Source of the DNA: Stackebrandtia nassauensis DSM 44728
Lineage (GTDB): Bacteria > Actinomycetota > Actinomycetes > Mycobacteriales > Micromonosporaceae
NCBI RefSeq assembly: GCF_000024545.1
Contig: NC_013947.1
Coordinates: 372,001-436,000, forward strand
Reading direction: 5' to 3'
DNA length: 64,000 nucleotides
Position 1 is the stretch's first letter. Each line of letters opens with the position of its first letter. The translations under genes and the position numbers were made by a program. Positions 11,393 to 19,037 of the stretch are shown here, piece by piece. The notes beneath the pieces are model-generated. The model saw only the letters and a list, made by a program, of their open reading frames with translations. It ran no database searches and was not told where the DNA came from.

Positions 11393-11838
11393 ACGCGTAT
11401 GCGGCGATGATGGGGCCGGACTATTGGATGACCCTGGACGACGATGCTGCCGTCGAGGCTTTGTTCGCATCGCTGAAGAACACCGTCGGCCAAGACGGTC
11501 ACCGCTGCATGGTCACCATCGGCCCCGAAACCGACGACGGGATACAACCGCACCTGGAGATCGCCACCGACGGCGCCAACGCTTACCTGCGGTCGCACGG
11601 GAACATCGCCGCAGAACCCGGCCGCGCCATCCCCGAGTTCCACGCCGTCCACCACCCCGACGGCCAGACCACGATCCACCACACTCACACCTTCGAAACC
11701 CGCACCGGCTTGGAAGACATCCCCGTCAACCACATGCGCGTGTCACCAAACTGGGCTGTGGAAACCGTCAAACGCTACATCGACACCAGTGAGCATCCTG
11801 ATTGTATTGAGTGGATTGATTCACCAGCAGGTGAATAA
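11389..11838 (+). CDS. Imm1-like immunity protein for the deaminase toxin
   Basis: 149 residues from a GTG that overlaps the toxin stop (GTGA). The pattern fits the Imm1 family, the usual partner of SCP1.201/DddA-like deaminases: a central HLEIATDGANAYLR segment, a tryptophan-containing C-terminal helix (VSPNWAVETVKRYIDT) and CIEWID. It is strongly acidic, as expected for a protein that covers a DNA-binding toxin. Translational coupling supports 1:1 supply with the toxin. Confidence 0.8.
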   Translation: MNAYAAMMGPDYWMTLDDDAAVEALFASLKNTVGQDGHRCMVTIGPETDDGIQPHLEIATDGANAYLRSHGNIAAEPGRAIPEFHAVHHPDGQTTIHHTHTFETRTGLEDIPVNHMRVSPNWAVETVKRYIDTSEHPDCIEWIDSPAGE

Positions 11839-11935
11839 GAAAGATCCACGCAATAAAGTGGCCAAAATCGACTAGATTAAATCCCCGGCAGAGAAACATG
11901 ATTATGGTCGTTCGGTAGTTAAAGCCAAACAAAAA

Positions 11936-13045
11936 TCATGTACTTCGCCATGCGTGGCTTGTGCCGGTCAAGACAGAACCGCCAACTATTGCAGAAATCC
12001 CATCAACATTACCGAATGAAATGTTGGTTCGCAGGACGCGGATGGCATCATCGACTAGGGGATCATCCACTCTTACTATATTTCCAGGAATAATGTCAAA
12101 AACTGGGTAATCGTGTACTTCGAAATCAATTCGCTTGGAGCCGCCGCCTCTGAAGTCTATACAGCTAGCTGCCACCATTTCCGGTTCGCCGTACATTACA
12201 AGCTGAGCGAACACTTCGTCGGTGCAAAGGTTAATAAGGTCATTGGCCTGGATGAACGCTTCAGCGTAGTTGCGCGCTCCCCCGCTCAGTCTAGCAACTG
12301 CACGCCGAGTTGAATCAGCTCGATATCTACTTCTGTCAATTGCCAATTTGGTTGTATTTGAATCTACCTCGCCAGACGATAGCACGCGAGAGAGCTCGTT
12401 TCGTGATTCCTTCAAATTTGTTTTGTCTATATCGGTTAGGGCATCATTCGTAGATGTGAAAGTATTCCATTCTTTCGTCTCCTGAAGGGCCCTGCACACG
12501 GCACGAGCAGATTCATCTATTTGCTTTGCGATCTTCTGCGCCTTTACTATACTCGGGACCTTCGGGGGACAGGACATAAATTGCAGCCCCAATTTTCTCT
12601 CTTCAGGAGACCATATGAGTTGGTTGGTAAATTCGAGCGTTGTGAATGGTGACCCTTTGGCGAGTTGAGGTGCCAGAATAAACGGATACCCAGCCAGATG
12701 TGCGCGAAACCAAGCGACCGTTACTCGATGTGCCCGCTCCAGAAACGTCATCTTAGTCAACCACACCCCAAGCGTTTGCTCCGAAACTTTACTCGATGAG
12801 TGCTTCTTGTGATCTTCGTACAGGAGAGGGACAATGCTTGCAAGTAGCAATGGGTTACGCATGGCATCGCTATAACCAGCTACAAGTTCCTGTAGCAAGG
12901 CCGCCACGGTTTTCTGGCCAAGCTGCTTATCTGCCAAAGGCGCATTCTTTGGCAGCGCAGAACTTACCTCCGCAACTATCGGTATCTCTGCCCAAACTTG
13001 AGCCTGTTCTCGTACTGATCGCCAAAGTTCTACAGTTGCGTCCAC
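11936..13045 (-). CDS. Unknown protein, 369 aa, partner of the nuclease-NTPase
   Basis: GTG start at 13045 after AAGGAGG. No family is recognised. It is mostly helical in the first 270 residues (for example KTVAALLQELVAGYSDAMRN) with a tryptophan/phenylalanine-rich stretch near residues 130-155, and the C-terminal 90 residues look like beta structure (KRIDFEVHDYPVFDIIPGNI). No membrane segment or signal peptide. Codon use is clearly more AT-rich than in the flanking chromosome, the same as in the upstream gene. It follows the 850-residue nuclease-NTPase on the same strand with a 46-base gap and is probably cotranscribed, suggesting a two-gene system. Confidence 0.7.
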   Translation of the reverse strand: MDATVELWRSVREQAQVWAEIPIVAEVSSALPKNAPLADKQLGQKTVAALLQELVAGYSDAMRNPLLLASIVPLLYEDHKKHSSSKVSEQTLGVWLTKMTFLERAHRVTVAWFRAHLAGYPFILAPQLAKGSPFTTLEFTNQLIWSPEERKLGLQFMSCPPKVPSIVKAQKIAKQIDESARAVCRALQETKEWNTFTSTNDALTDIDKTNLKESRNELSRVLSSGEVDSNTTKLAIDRSRYRADSTRRAVARLSGGARNYAEAFIQANDLINLCTDEVFAQLVMYGEPEMVAASCIDFRGGGSKRIDFEVHDYPVFDIIPGNIVRVDDPLVDDAIRVLRTNISFGNVDGISAIVGGSVLTGTSHAWRST

Positions 13046-13091
13046 CTTGCCTCCTTGACATGTGACCAGCGATAGTTGTGCCGAAATTACC

Positions 13092-15644
13092 TCATAGCCA
13101 CTTATTTCCGACTAGCGTATTTATTGCATCATTTATTCGATCTGAAGCAGACTCTTGAGGCGACTTTCGCATGACGGATTCAACGCTGCTTTCTCGATAT
13201 GCCTCAAGTTCTGCAGACAAAGATCCCTCATTGGCACGCACAGAAATATGCGAGGCTTGAGCGAACTCAATAGGCCATTCATCTAGAAAGCCTTCATTTG
13301 GACGAGGCCGCACGATTGCTTCCAGCCCAAACGGGCCGATGGCCTTCATAAGGGGGTCTCTTGTCCTAGCCGGTGCAACCTGATCAATTAGAGTGGACAA
13401 AGCTTCGGATTCAGCGACGGCGTAGTTTTGTAGCGCCGCGCATGCAGATTCGATCGAGTCCAAGCGTGGCAAAGCAGGTCCTGGAGATTGACGGAGCGCC
13501 TCCTTGAGTAGGACCCTCCAGAGCCTGACTGCAACTGCAAGTGGTCCCTCATCAGAGGTACAGACAACAGAAGGCGCTTCATGTAGCATTTGCTGTCCCA
13601 CGTGATGCTCAACCCAGCCACTGGGTCCGTCAGTCAAATAGGCGATGGTTCGGATACCGTCATTCCACATGTTGATTCCGAAAACTCTTTCCTCTGGCAG
13701 AAGCATCTTGAGATGTTCTGTTGCTTGGCCTGGGGAAGAGTGATCAACCGGGCGTCGATCATACTGTGCGATGCGAGCTGCGCAGAATGGAAGGCTTCGA
13801 GTAACGGCAGTGGCCAGCTGTGTGTCTACTCCTCCAATTTCGGCAGCAAAGATAACCCGCTGGTAGTCATCGTCAGCTATCAGATCGGGGATCGATGTCA
13901 GCATTTTTGCGCTTGCCCACCCAGCAAGATAATCAGCAAATGAGTCGTGCAGTGGCGCTCGAAGTTGGGTGTAGCCGATTGTCGTGAGAAGACCGCAGCG
14001 ATCGGCTGCCTCTCTGACAGTCAATGGGCTTACGTCAATACCGGCGTCCGCAACTAGAGTGCAAGCTTCAGATACCAAGCGGCTCCATTCAAGTGGAGCC
14101 GCGTACCTGCGACCTTCGTCCAGAAGCCGGGAGAATACTACCCCCAGCACCGCGACAGTGCTGGCCATATCTGAGGTTAGTCCTCGTTCTGCCATACGCT
14201 CAATCGCGGCTGCGTACATGCTCGGCCGGTCCTCGAACGGTATACCATCATTAATGAGCTGTGCCCCCATCACAAAAAGCATTGGATTCTCGGCAGCATC
14301 TCCCAATGATCTTTCTACCATACCGATCAAAGTTCTCGCACTTGTGTCACGGTCTCCATCGGATTGCCCTTGCGGGACTAGTCTCTGAGCTAGCTGGAAA
14401 CGTTCGCTATGACCGATGGGAGCAATTGTAAAGCGCGTGGGTAGCGCATTTACCGGTAGAACTGAAGTAACTGCAGCAATGTCTCTTCCCGCCAGTATAA
14501 TTCGCGCCCCATTACCTCTCGCTACATGGCCTCGAAGCTCCTCTCGAAGGTCATTGCGTATGGTGTGAGGAACTTCAGATACACCATCGATAAATAGCAC
14601 AACATTGGCATCATGAAGTAGCTGTTTTCCAGTGGCGCTGGGAATGTCTCGCCGGAGAATTGCAGACAACGCGTCGGCGACCAAGGCGTCGAGACGGTTG
14701 CCTAGATAAGCCTCAGCATGAGCCACGAGTACTACACTTCCCTCTACCGCTGCCGACTTTTGCAGTACGGCGGCAGCTGTAGACTTACCCGAACCCGGGC
14801 GTCCTGTTAGGATAACCGGGCCTTGACAGCTCCTGAGCTGTTCAAGACCCAGGGTTTGGTCATTCCAAGGCAAGGTCGCATGTTGTGCTCGAGTTGGCAA
14901 AAGTCGCGGTGCGGTAACCGAACCGTCAGGCAGATCGCGTGCCAAGTGCAAGTACTCGTTTTGCAACGTGCCTGGCCAGCGGTCCTCTACATGAATTCTG
15001 TCCAGCCCGCCGAGAATGTCCGCGATTTCATCTCGTCCGACAAAACGTTCCTCCGGGGCGGAATAGCTGGCTTTCGTCGACAAGACTCGAAAGAGACGGT
15101 CAATAGTCTGACCCGCGAGGTCGGACAGGTCGGTATCGCAGCGGCTTCCCGGCAACATGGATCGCACTTGCCGCTCTGCCTCCGCAAGGATCGGTTCGAC
15201 ACCGTATAGTTCTTGCCTAATTGCTACCCGGGCCAATACGGGGTATATTGGATCGGAGGCGGAAATTCCGACCAACTTTGCGATCTGAGCCCATTCACCT
15301 TCAGCTGCTTCGCTAAGTGCGTCTCGGAGCGCTTCTGCACTTGGCCCCAGACGGCCAGCAGTGACGATCTCAAAGGATGCACCCTTCGCGAGCGGCAGTT
15401 TGATCCACCGCTTTACGATCTGAAGCAGCTCACCCCTTCCCCAAGTGCGTTCTGGCCCACGAGTTTTGATCTGTTTAGCTAGAACCACGGTGGCGTCGAC
15501 GCAATGAACCTCTATGTCCATGACGTCTTCCGTCCCCTCAACACGGATGCCACTGAGGGTTTCGTCGCCGAACACGTCTAGTGCAGTCAGAACTGCGTGG
15601 GCGTGCTGGTAGCTGATACCACGAACCGTATCTACCCCACCCAC
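13092..15644 (-). CDS. Nuclease-NACHT-type STAND NTPase (candidate antiphage protein)
   Basis: About 850 residues from a GTG at 15644 preceded by GGGGGA; a TTG at 15680 would add 12 residues. Residues 1-100 resemble the Cap4/DUF4297 nuclease: GISYQHAHAVLTAL, VEGTEDVMDIEV, then AKQIKTR, fitting the E/D...QxK layout. A NACHT/AAA-type NTPase follows: Walker A GRPGSGKST near 281-289 and Walker B VVLFIDG near 348-354, with LHDSFADYLAG near 590 matching the NACHT winged-helix region. The last 260 residues are unassigned and would be the sensor in a STAND model. Composition is AT-richer than the host. Nuclease plus STAND ATPase is the layout of Avs-type phage sensors; defence function is inferred. 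The nuclease call is less certain than the NTPase call. Confidence 0.7.
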   Translation of the reverse strand: MGGVDTVRGISYQHAHAVLTALDVFGDETLSGIRVEGTEDVMDIEVHCVDATVVLAKQIKTRGPERTWGRGELLQIVKRWIKLPLAKGASFEIVTAGRLGPSAEALRDALSEAAEGEWAQIAKLVGISASDPIYPVLARVAIRQELYGVEPILAEAERQVRSMLPGSRCDTDLSDLAGQTIDRLFRVLSTKASYSAPEERFVGRDEIADILGGLDRIHVEDRWPGTLQNEYLHLARDLPDGSVTAPRLLPTRAQHATLPWNDQTLGLEQLRSCQGPVILTGRPGSGKSTAAAVLQKSAAVEGSVVLVAHAEAYLGNRLDALVADALSAILRRDIPSATGKQLLHDANVVLFIDGVSEVPHTIRNDLREELRGHVARGNGARIILAGRDIAAVTSVLPVNALPTRFTIAPIGHSERFQLAQRLVPQGQSDGDRDTSARTLIGMVERSLGDAAENPMLFVMGAQLINDGIPFEDRPSMYAAAIERMAERGLTSDMASTVAVLGVVFSRLLDEGRRYAAPLEWSRLVSEACTLVADAGIDVSPLTVREAADRCGLLTTIGYTQLRAPLHDSFADYLAGWASAKMLTSIPDLIADDDYQRVIFAAEIGGVDTQLATAVTRSLPFCAARIAQYDRRPVDHSSPGQATEHLKMLLPEERVFGINMWNDGIRTIAYLTDGPSGWVEHHVGQQMLHEAPSVVCTSDEGPLAVAVRLWRVLLKEALRQSPGPALPRLDSIESACAALQNYAVAESEALSTLIDQVAPARTRDPLMKAIGPFGLEAIVRPRPNEGFLDEWPIEFAQASHISVRANEGSLSAELEAYRESSVESVMRKSPQESASDRINDAINTLVGNKWL

Positions 15645-15887
15645 AATCGCATTATCCCCCAACCGGCCGACCAACGGCAACCAGGATGGGGTACCTCAAT
15701 CTAAACCGGACGATGTGGGCCATAGGTGGCGGGAATTAGTTGGGCACAGAAGGAGGCGAGGCTAAGTTTGAGGAAGAACGAACTTGTGACTTGCCGTGTG
15801 GCGAGAACCTGAGGAACTCAGAGCATTCTGGCAAACTTTCAGGTTCAGGTTCGAGTGCCCATAGTATTTAGACACTGTGGATTTATT

Positions 15888-15948
15888 GGGCATGGCTTTG
15901 GGCATGCACGGGGTATAACGAAACATGCCCAGATGCTCGTGACATGCC
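15888..15948. repeat. Four GGGCATG/ACATGCC motifs, candidate integrase arm sites (right end)
   Basis: GGGCATG occurs at 15888-15894 and 15900-15906 (12-base period), and the reverse orientation ACATGCC at 15923-15929 and 15942-15948. The same motif occurs inverted at the left end (6232-6262). They lie in the 320-base non-coding stretch 15681-15999, in which no gene is seen apart from the presumed promoter of the nuclease-NTPase. Confidence 0.45.
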
Positions 15949-15999
15949 GAAACGTCGATGATAGATTAAGAGAAATACCAGCTTACGAGCCCGGCACAG

Positions 16000-16044
16000 G
16001 ACTACGGATCAGAAGGTTGGGGGTTCGAATGCCTCCGAGCGCGC
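16000..16044 (+). repeat. attR: displaced tRNA-Arg 3' end
   Basis: Copy of 6118-6162 with one change: G at 16031 where the tRNA has C. This is tRNA position 61, which pairs with G53 in the T-arm, so this copy could not rebuild a normal tRNA if the island left by recombining at the outermost sequence. Confidence 0.93.
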
Positions 16045-16063
16045 CAAAGTACCGACATATCGA

Positions 16064-16090
16064 GGGTGAAGTGGTAGAGCCACTTCGCCC
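16064..16090 (+). terminator. Hairpin probably belonging originally to tRNA-Arg
   Basis: GGGTGAAGTGG and CCACTTCGCCC pair over 11 positions (one G-T) around TAGAG, followed by TTCTTTGTT. It lies 20 bases beyond attR, where the tRNA terminator would have been before the island entered. Confidence 0.7.
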
Positions 16091-16165
16091 TTCTTTGTTG
16101 CCGCTTTCGTCGAACTTCATCACAGTCCCTACCTGCGACGATTGTCGCCTTGGAGGAGAATTCCG

Positions 16166-16696
16166 ATGAAGAAGTGGTATAACTCGCTCTCACCGGGTGA
16201 ACAGTTCGGTGCCGTAGTGGGCGGGACCGTGGGCGCTCTCATTTTCTTGTTCGCCATGTGCGGTTTCGTTGGAGTCTTGGCAGATTCGGACGGGACGAAC
16301 GTCAGTCATGTGGGCGCAAGCACCAGCGCGAGTGCATCGGAATCGCCAACCGCATCCTCTCCATCCGCCTCGTCGAAGTCGCCCTCGCCCGAGCCGTCGA
16401 CCAGCAGCGAGAAGCCGTCGCCCAAGCCGAGCAAATCCGAATCGCCGTCGCCGCCTCCCAAGCCCGATCTGTGTGGCGCGCCCCAGAACCCATACGGATA
16501 CAACTACTGCGGCACGGGCGGAGTCGTGCACGATCCGCCAGGTGATATCTGTTTCTACTTCGAGTGCATCGACTACTTCGACGAGGGCAAGGGCTACATG
16601 GTCGCGTGCGACGACGGCATGGTCAGCATGTCGGGCGGCCGTTCAGGAGCCTGTTCGTATCACGGCGGTGTGGGCCGCACTGTTTATGGCGGTTGA
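16166..16696 (+). CDS. Membrane-anchored protein with Ser/Pro linker and Cys-rich C-terminal domain (DUF3761-like)
   Basis: 176 residues; ATG 7 bases after GGAGGAG. One hydrophobic helix at residues 18-40 (VVGGTVGALIFLFAMCGFVG) anchors the protein, a low-complexity Ser/Pro/Lys linker spans about 50-100, and the C-terminal 75 residues carry six cysteines and the pattern YNYCGTGG, CFYFECIDYF, GKGYMVACDDGM, SGGRSGACSYHGGV. The end of this pattern is typical of DUF3761-type domains of actinobacterial exported proteins. Function unknown; first intact gene outside the island. Confidence 0.8.
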   Translation: MKKWYNSLSPGEQFGAVVGGTVGALIFLFAMCGFVGVLADSDGTNVSHVGASTSASASESPTASSPSASSKSPSPEPSTSSEKPSPKPSKSESPSPPPKPDLCGAPQNPYGYNYCGTGGVVHDPPGDICFYFECIDYFDEGKGYMVACDDGMVSMSGGRSGACSYHGGVGRTVYGG

Positions 16697-16700
16697 GGGT

Positions 16701-17072
16701 TTACAGGTGGCAGTCGAACTCGCCGGTGGTGGTTGTGTCGCCCGCTAGTTTGTCGTCGTCGTAGACCGTGACGAAGGTGGAGACGTTGTCGTCGACGTTC
16801 TTGGCCCAGTCGCGGCCCATCTGCCAGTAGACGCGGGTGTCCTCGCAGTTGTAGATGTCGCCCTCGATGTTGAGGTAGTTGTCGGTGAGGGTGACTTTTT
16901 CGGTGTCGCGGCCGTAGAGCTGCCAGCTGTCGGGTTGGTCGGCGGCGGTGAAGTGTTTCTTCCAGCGTTTGGTGATGTCTTCGGTTTTGGTGGCGTCGGA
17001 TTCGGTTGTGCAGCCGCTAAATGCCAGCAGGCAGGCGAGGCTTGTCGCCAGTGCCGTCGGTTTGGGTCTCAT
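16701..17072 (-). CDS. Putative lipoprotein, 123 aa
   Basis: N-terminal signal with lipobox (ATSLACLLAFSGC, Cys at residue 21), predicted to be lipid-modified and held on the outer face of the membrane. The mature part of about 100 residues contains two further cysteines (YNCED and FDCHL) and is acidic. No family recognised. The start overlaps the end of the upstream MFS gene by 56 bases, so the two are probably cotranscribed; the start cannot be moved inward without losing the signal. Confidence 0.75.
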   Translation of the reverse strand: MRPKPTALATSLACLLAFSGCTTESDATKTEDITKRWKKHFTAADQPDSWQLYGRDTEKVTLTDNYLNIEGDIYNCEDTRVYWQMGRDWAKNVDDNVSTFVTVYDDDKLAGDTTTTGEFDCHL

Positions 17073-18252
17073 GCGCTGTCACCGTGTCCTTCGCGGGTCG
17101 ATCATAGCGATGGTGGAGGGATTGGGAGGTGAGCGTGGCGGTGAGGCCGATGGTGGCGAGGGTGGCCGAGATCCAGGTGATGGTGGGGAGGCCCAGGTGG
17201 GCGCCGATGAGGAGGCCTGAGGCCCATGGGGCGAGTGTGATGCCGACGTTGAACGCGGTGATGTTGGTGGCTCCCGCGAGGGTGGGGGCGTTGTTGGCTA
17301 GGGAGAAGACGAGGACGTTGACGGCCGGGTTGGTGGCGAAGCCGGAGACCGCGAGGAGGAAGGAGGCGATGAGGGTGAGCGTGGGGTTGGTGGCGCCTGT
17401 GAACAGGAGGACTGCGGCGGCGATGACACCGCCGAAGCCGGTGTAGAGGGTGGCGAAGGGGTGGGCGTCGGCGAACCTGCCCCCCAGGGTGATGCCGAGC
17501 AGGGAGCCCAGTCCGAACAGGACCAGGACGGCGGGGACCCAGGTGGTGGGGATGTCGGTGACGCCGGTCAGGAGGGCGCCCAGGTAGGTGAAGGTGGCCA
17601 TGACGGCGCCCGAGGACATGGCGGTGGCGACGTAGGCGATCCAGATGCGGCCGCCTGCGAAGGTGCGCAGTTCGGTGCGGAGGCGGGGGCGGTCTTCGGG
17701 GGTGGATTTTTGGGAGGGGACGGTTTTGGCGACGCCCAGGGCCGACAGGGCGGTGAGGGCGGCGACCGTCCAGAAGGCGGCGCGCCAGCCGAAATGCTGG
17801 CCGATGACGGTTCCGGCGGGGACGCCGACGACGGTGGCGATGGTGAGGCCACCGGCGACTATGGACATCGCTTTGCCCCGGGCTTGGGGGCCGGCCATGG
17901 TGATCGCGGTGACCGAGGCGACGGCCCAGAAGCCCGCGTAGGCGAAGGCTCCGGCGAAGCGGGTGAGCAGCAGGAGTTCGTAGGTGGGGGCCAGGGCGCC
18001 GAGGATGTGGGCCGCGGTGAAGGCGGCGAGCAGGGCCAGGAGGGTTTTGCGGCGATCCCAGCGCAGCGTGAGGACGGCGAGGATGGGGGCGCCGATCGCC
18101 ATGCCGACGGCGAAGCCGGACGTGAGCAGGCCCGCTTGCGGGATGGTGATGTTGAGGTCCGAGGCGATGTCGGTGAGCAGGCCGGACAGGATGAGTTCGC
18201 TGGTGCCCTGGGCGAAGATGGCGGCGCCCAGGAGGTAGATGGCGACAGGCAT
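17017..18252 (-). CDS. MFS transporter, AraJ/CmlR-like drug or sugar efflux
   Basis: 411 residues with about 12 membrane segments. The N-terminus MPVAIYLLGAAIFAQGTSEL is typical of the DHA1 efflux group, and the MFS loop motif appears as LRWDRRKTLLALLAAF. GVPAGTVIGQHFGWRAAFW is the motif C region of antiporters, which supports export rather than uptake. The TetR gene directly upstream on the same strand (54-base gap) is the likely repressor. Substrate unknown. Confidence 0.9.
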   Translation of the reverse strand: MPVAIYLLGAAIFAQGTSELILSGLLTDIASDLNITIPQAGLLTSGFAVGMAIGAPILAVLTLRWDRRKTLLALLAAFTAAHILGALAPTYELLLLTRFAGAFAYAGFWAVASVTAITMAGPQARGKAMSIVAGGLTIATVVGVPAGTVIGQHFGWRAAFWTVAALTALSALGVAKTVPSQKSTPEDRPRLRTELRTFAGGRIWIAYVATAMSSGAVMATFTYLGALLTGVTDIPTTWVPAVLVLFGLGSLLGITLGGRFADAHPFATLYTGFGGVIAAAVLLFTGATNPTLTLIASFLLAVSGFATNPAVNVLVFSLANNAPTLAGATNITAFNVGITLAPWASGLLIGAHLGLPTITWISATLATIGLTATLTSQSLHHRYDRPAKDTVTAHETQTDGTGDKPRLPAGI

Positions 18253-18306
18253 GGGTGGGTCTCCGTTTTGGATAGGACAGTACAGAACTTGGGTGCGAAA
18301 AAGCCG

Positions 18307-18879
18307 TCACAGAGCCGAGATGGCGGTCTCCATGATGGATTCGAGGGTCTGTGGGGTGGCTCCGGAGCGGGCGGAGACGCGGAGGCCGCCGACGGTGGCG
18401 GTGACGAAGTTCGCCAGGGCGAGCGGGTCGCGGTCGGGGTCGAGTTCGCCGGTGCGCTGGCCGGCGTGGATCACGGTGCGTAGGGCCGCGGTGCGGCGGT
18501 CGGCGTCGGCGGACAGGAGACGGGCGACGTCGCGGTCGGTGCGGGCCAGTTCCATGATGCTGTTGACGACCAGACAGCCGTCGGAGCCGGTCAGTTCGTC
18601 GTCGACCGCGGTGCGAAGCACGGTGCGCAGGCGCTCGCGGATCGGGGTGTCGGCGTCGAGGGTTTCCAGCAGCGCGGTGGTCTTGGTATCCATGTAGCGG
18701 GTGAGCGCCAGGGTGAACAGGCGGTGCTTGCTGGTGAAGGTGTTGTAGAGGCTGGAGCGCTTGAGGCCGGTGGCCTCGCACAGGTCGTCGGTGGACGTGG
18801 CGGCGTAGCCCTTGGCCCAGAACACGCGCATCGCGATGTCGATCGCGCGGTCTTCGTCGAACTGCCTCGGGCGTGCCAT
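18307..18879 (-). CDS. TetR/AcrR-family repressor
   Basis: 190 residues. Residues 5-55 form the TetR DNA-binding domain: FDEDRAIDIAMRVFWAKGYA, then STDDLCEATGLKRSSLYNTF. The C-terminal ligand-binding half has GSDGCLVVNSIMELA and is typical of the group that regulates MFS exporters. ATG at 18879 is chosen because the family begins a few residues before the first helix. A TTGGA-N8-TCCAA inverted repeat sits 20 bases upstream. Likely controls itself and the downstream MFS gene. Confidence 0.92.
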   Translation of the reverse strand: MARPRQFDEDRAIDIAMRVFWAKGYAATSTDDLCEATGLKRSSLYNTFTSKHRLFTLALTRYMDTKTTALLETLDADTPIRERLRTVLRTAVDDELTGSDGCLVVNSIMELARTDRDVARLLSADADRRTAALRTVIHAGQRTGELDPDRDPLALANFVTATVGGLRVSARSGATPQTLESIMETAISAL

Positions 18880-18899
18880 GCCGGCGAGGCTACCAGGTT

Positions 18900-18917
18900 T
18901 TGGATCGAGCTGTCCAA
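18900..18917. promoter_or_regulatory. Candidate operator upstream of the tetR/MFS pair
   Basis: Inverted repeat TTGGA-N8-TCCAA just upstream of the TetR start. A partial copy (TTTTGGAT) occurs again before the MFS gene at about 18266-18273. Assignment to the adjacent TetR protein is inferred from position. Confidence 0.4.
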
Positions 18918-19037
18918 TACGGTTGCGCAGTGCGATCGAGGGGGTACCGGGTGTGAACCGGCGCATCAACTGTCGCGCATGCGGGTATGTACAAGGTTTA
19001 ATGGAGGCCGTTTAACGTCCCCGAAAGGCTTTGACCC

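Larger units (their letters stand above)
6118..16044 (+). mobile_element. Integrated genomic island at tRNA-Arg(ACG), about 9.9 kb
   Basis: The island is bounded by a 45 bp direct repeat that is the tRNA 3' end (6118-6162 and 16000-16044, 44/45 identical); repeat unit to repeat unit it is 9,882 bp. An integrase gene, broken, lies directly inside the left end, and clustered ACATGCC/GGGCATG motifs, possible integrase arm sites, lie near both ends. Contents are accessory: DUF2199, HD hydrolase plus XRE regulator, deaminase toxin plus immunity, and a nuclease-NTPase cassette of visibly lower GC. No replication, conjugation or capsid gene is seen, so it is a cargo island or a decayed integrative element rather than a full ICE or prophage. 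Confidence 0.9.

Noticed and set aside
16000..16044. Second tRNA-Arg gene
   Set aside because: Only the 3' part is present, the 5' acceptor and D-arm are missing, and position 61 is changed; it is the att repeat.
6118..16044. Island as prophage or full ICE
   Set aside because: No terminase, capsid, relaxase, FtsK-type transfer or replication gene is visible in it.
17102..18781. 559-codon minus-strand frame spanning the MFS and TetR genes
   Set aside because: Runs in another frame through two clear genes and gives an Arg/Pro/His-rich product.
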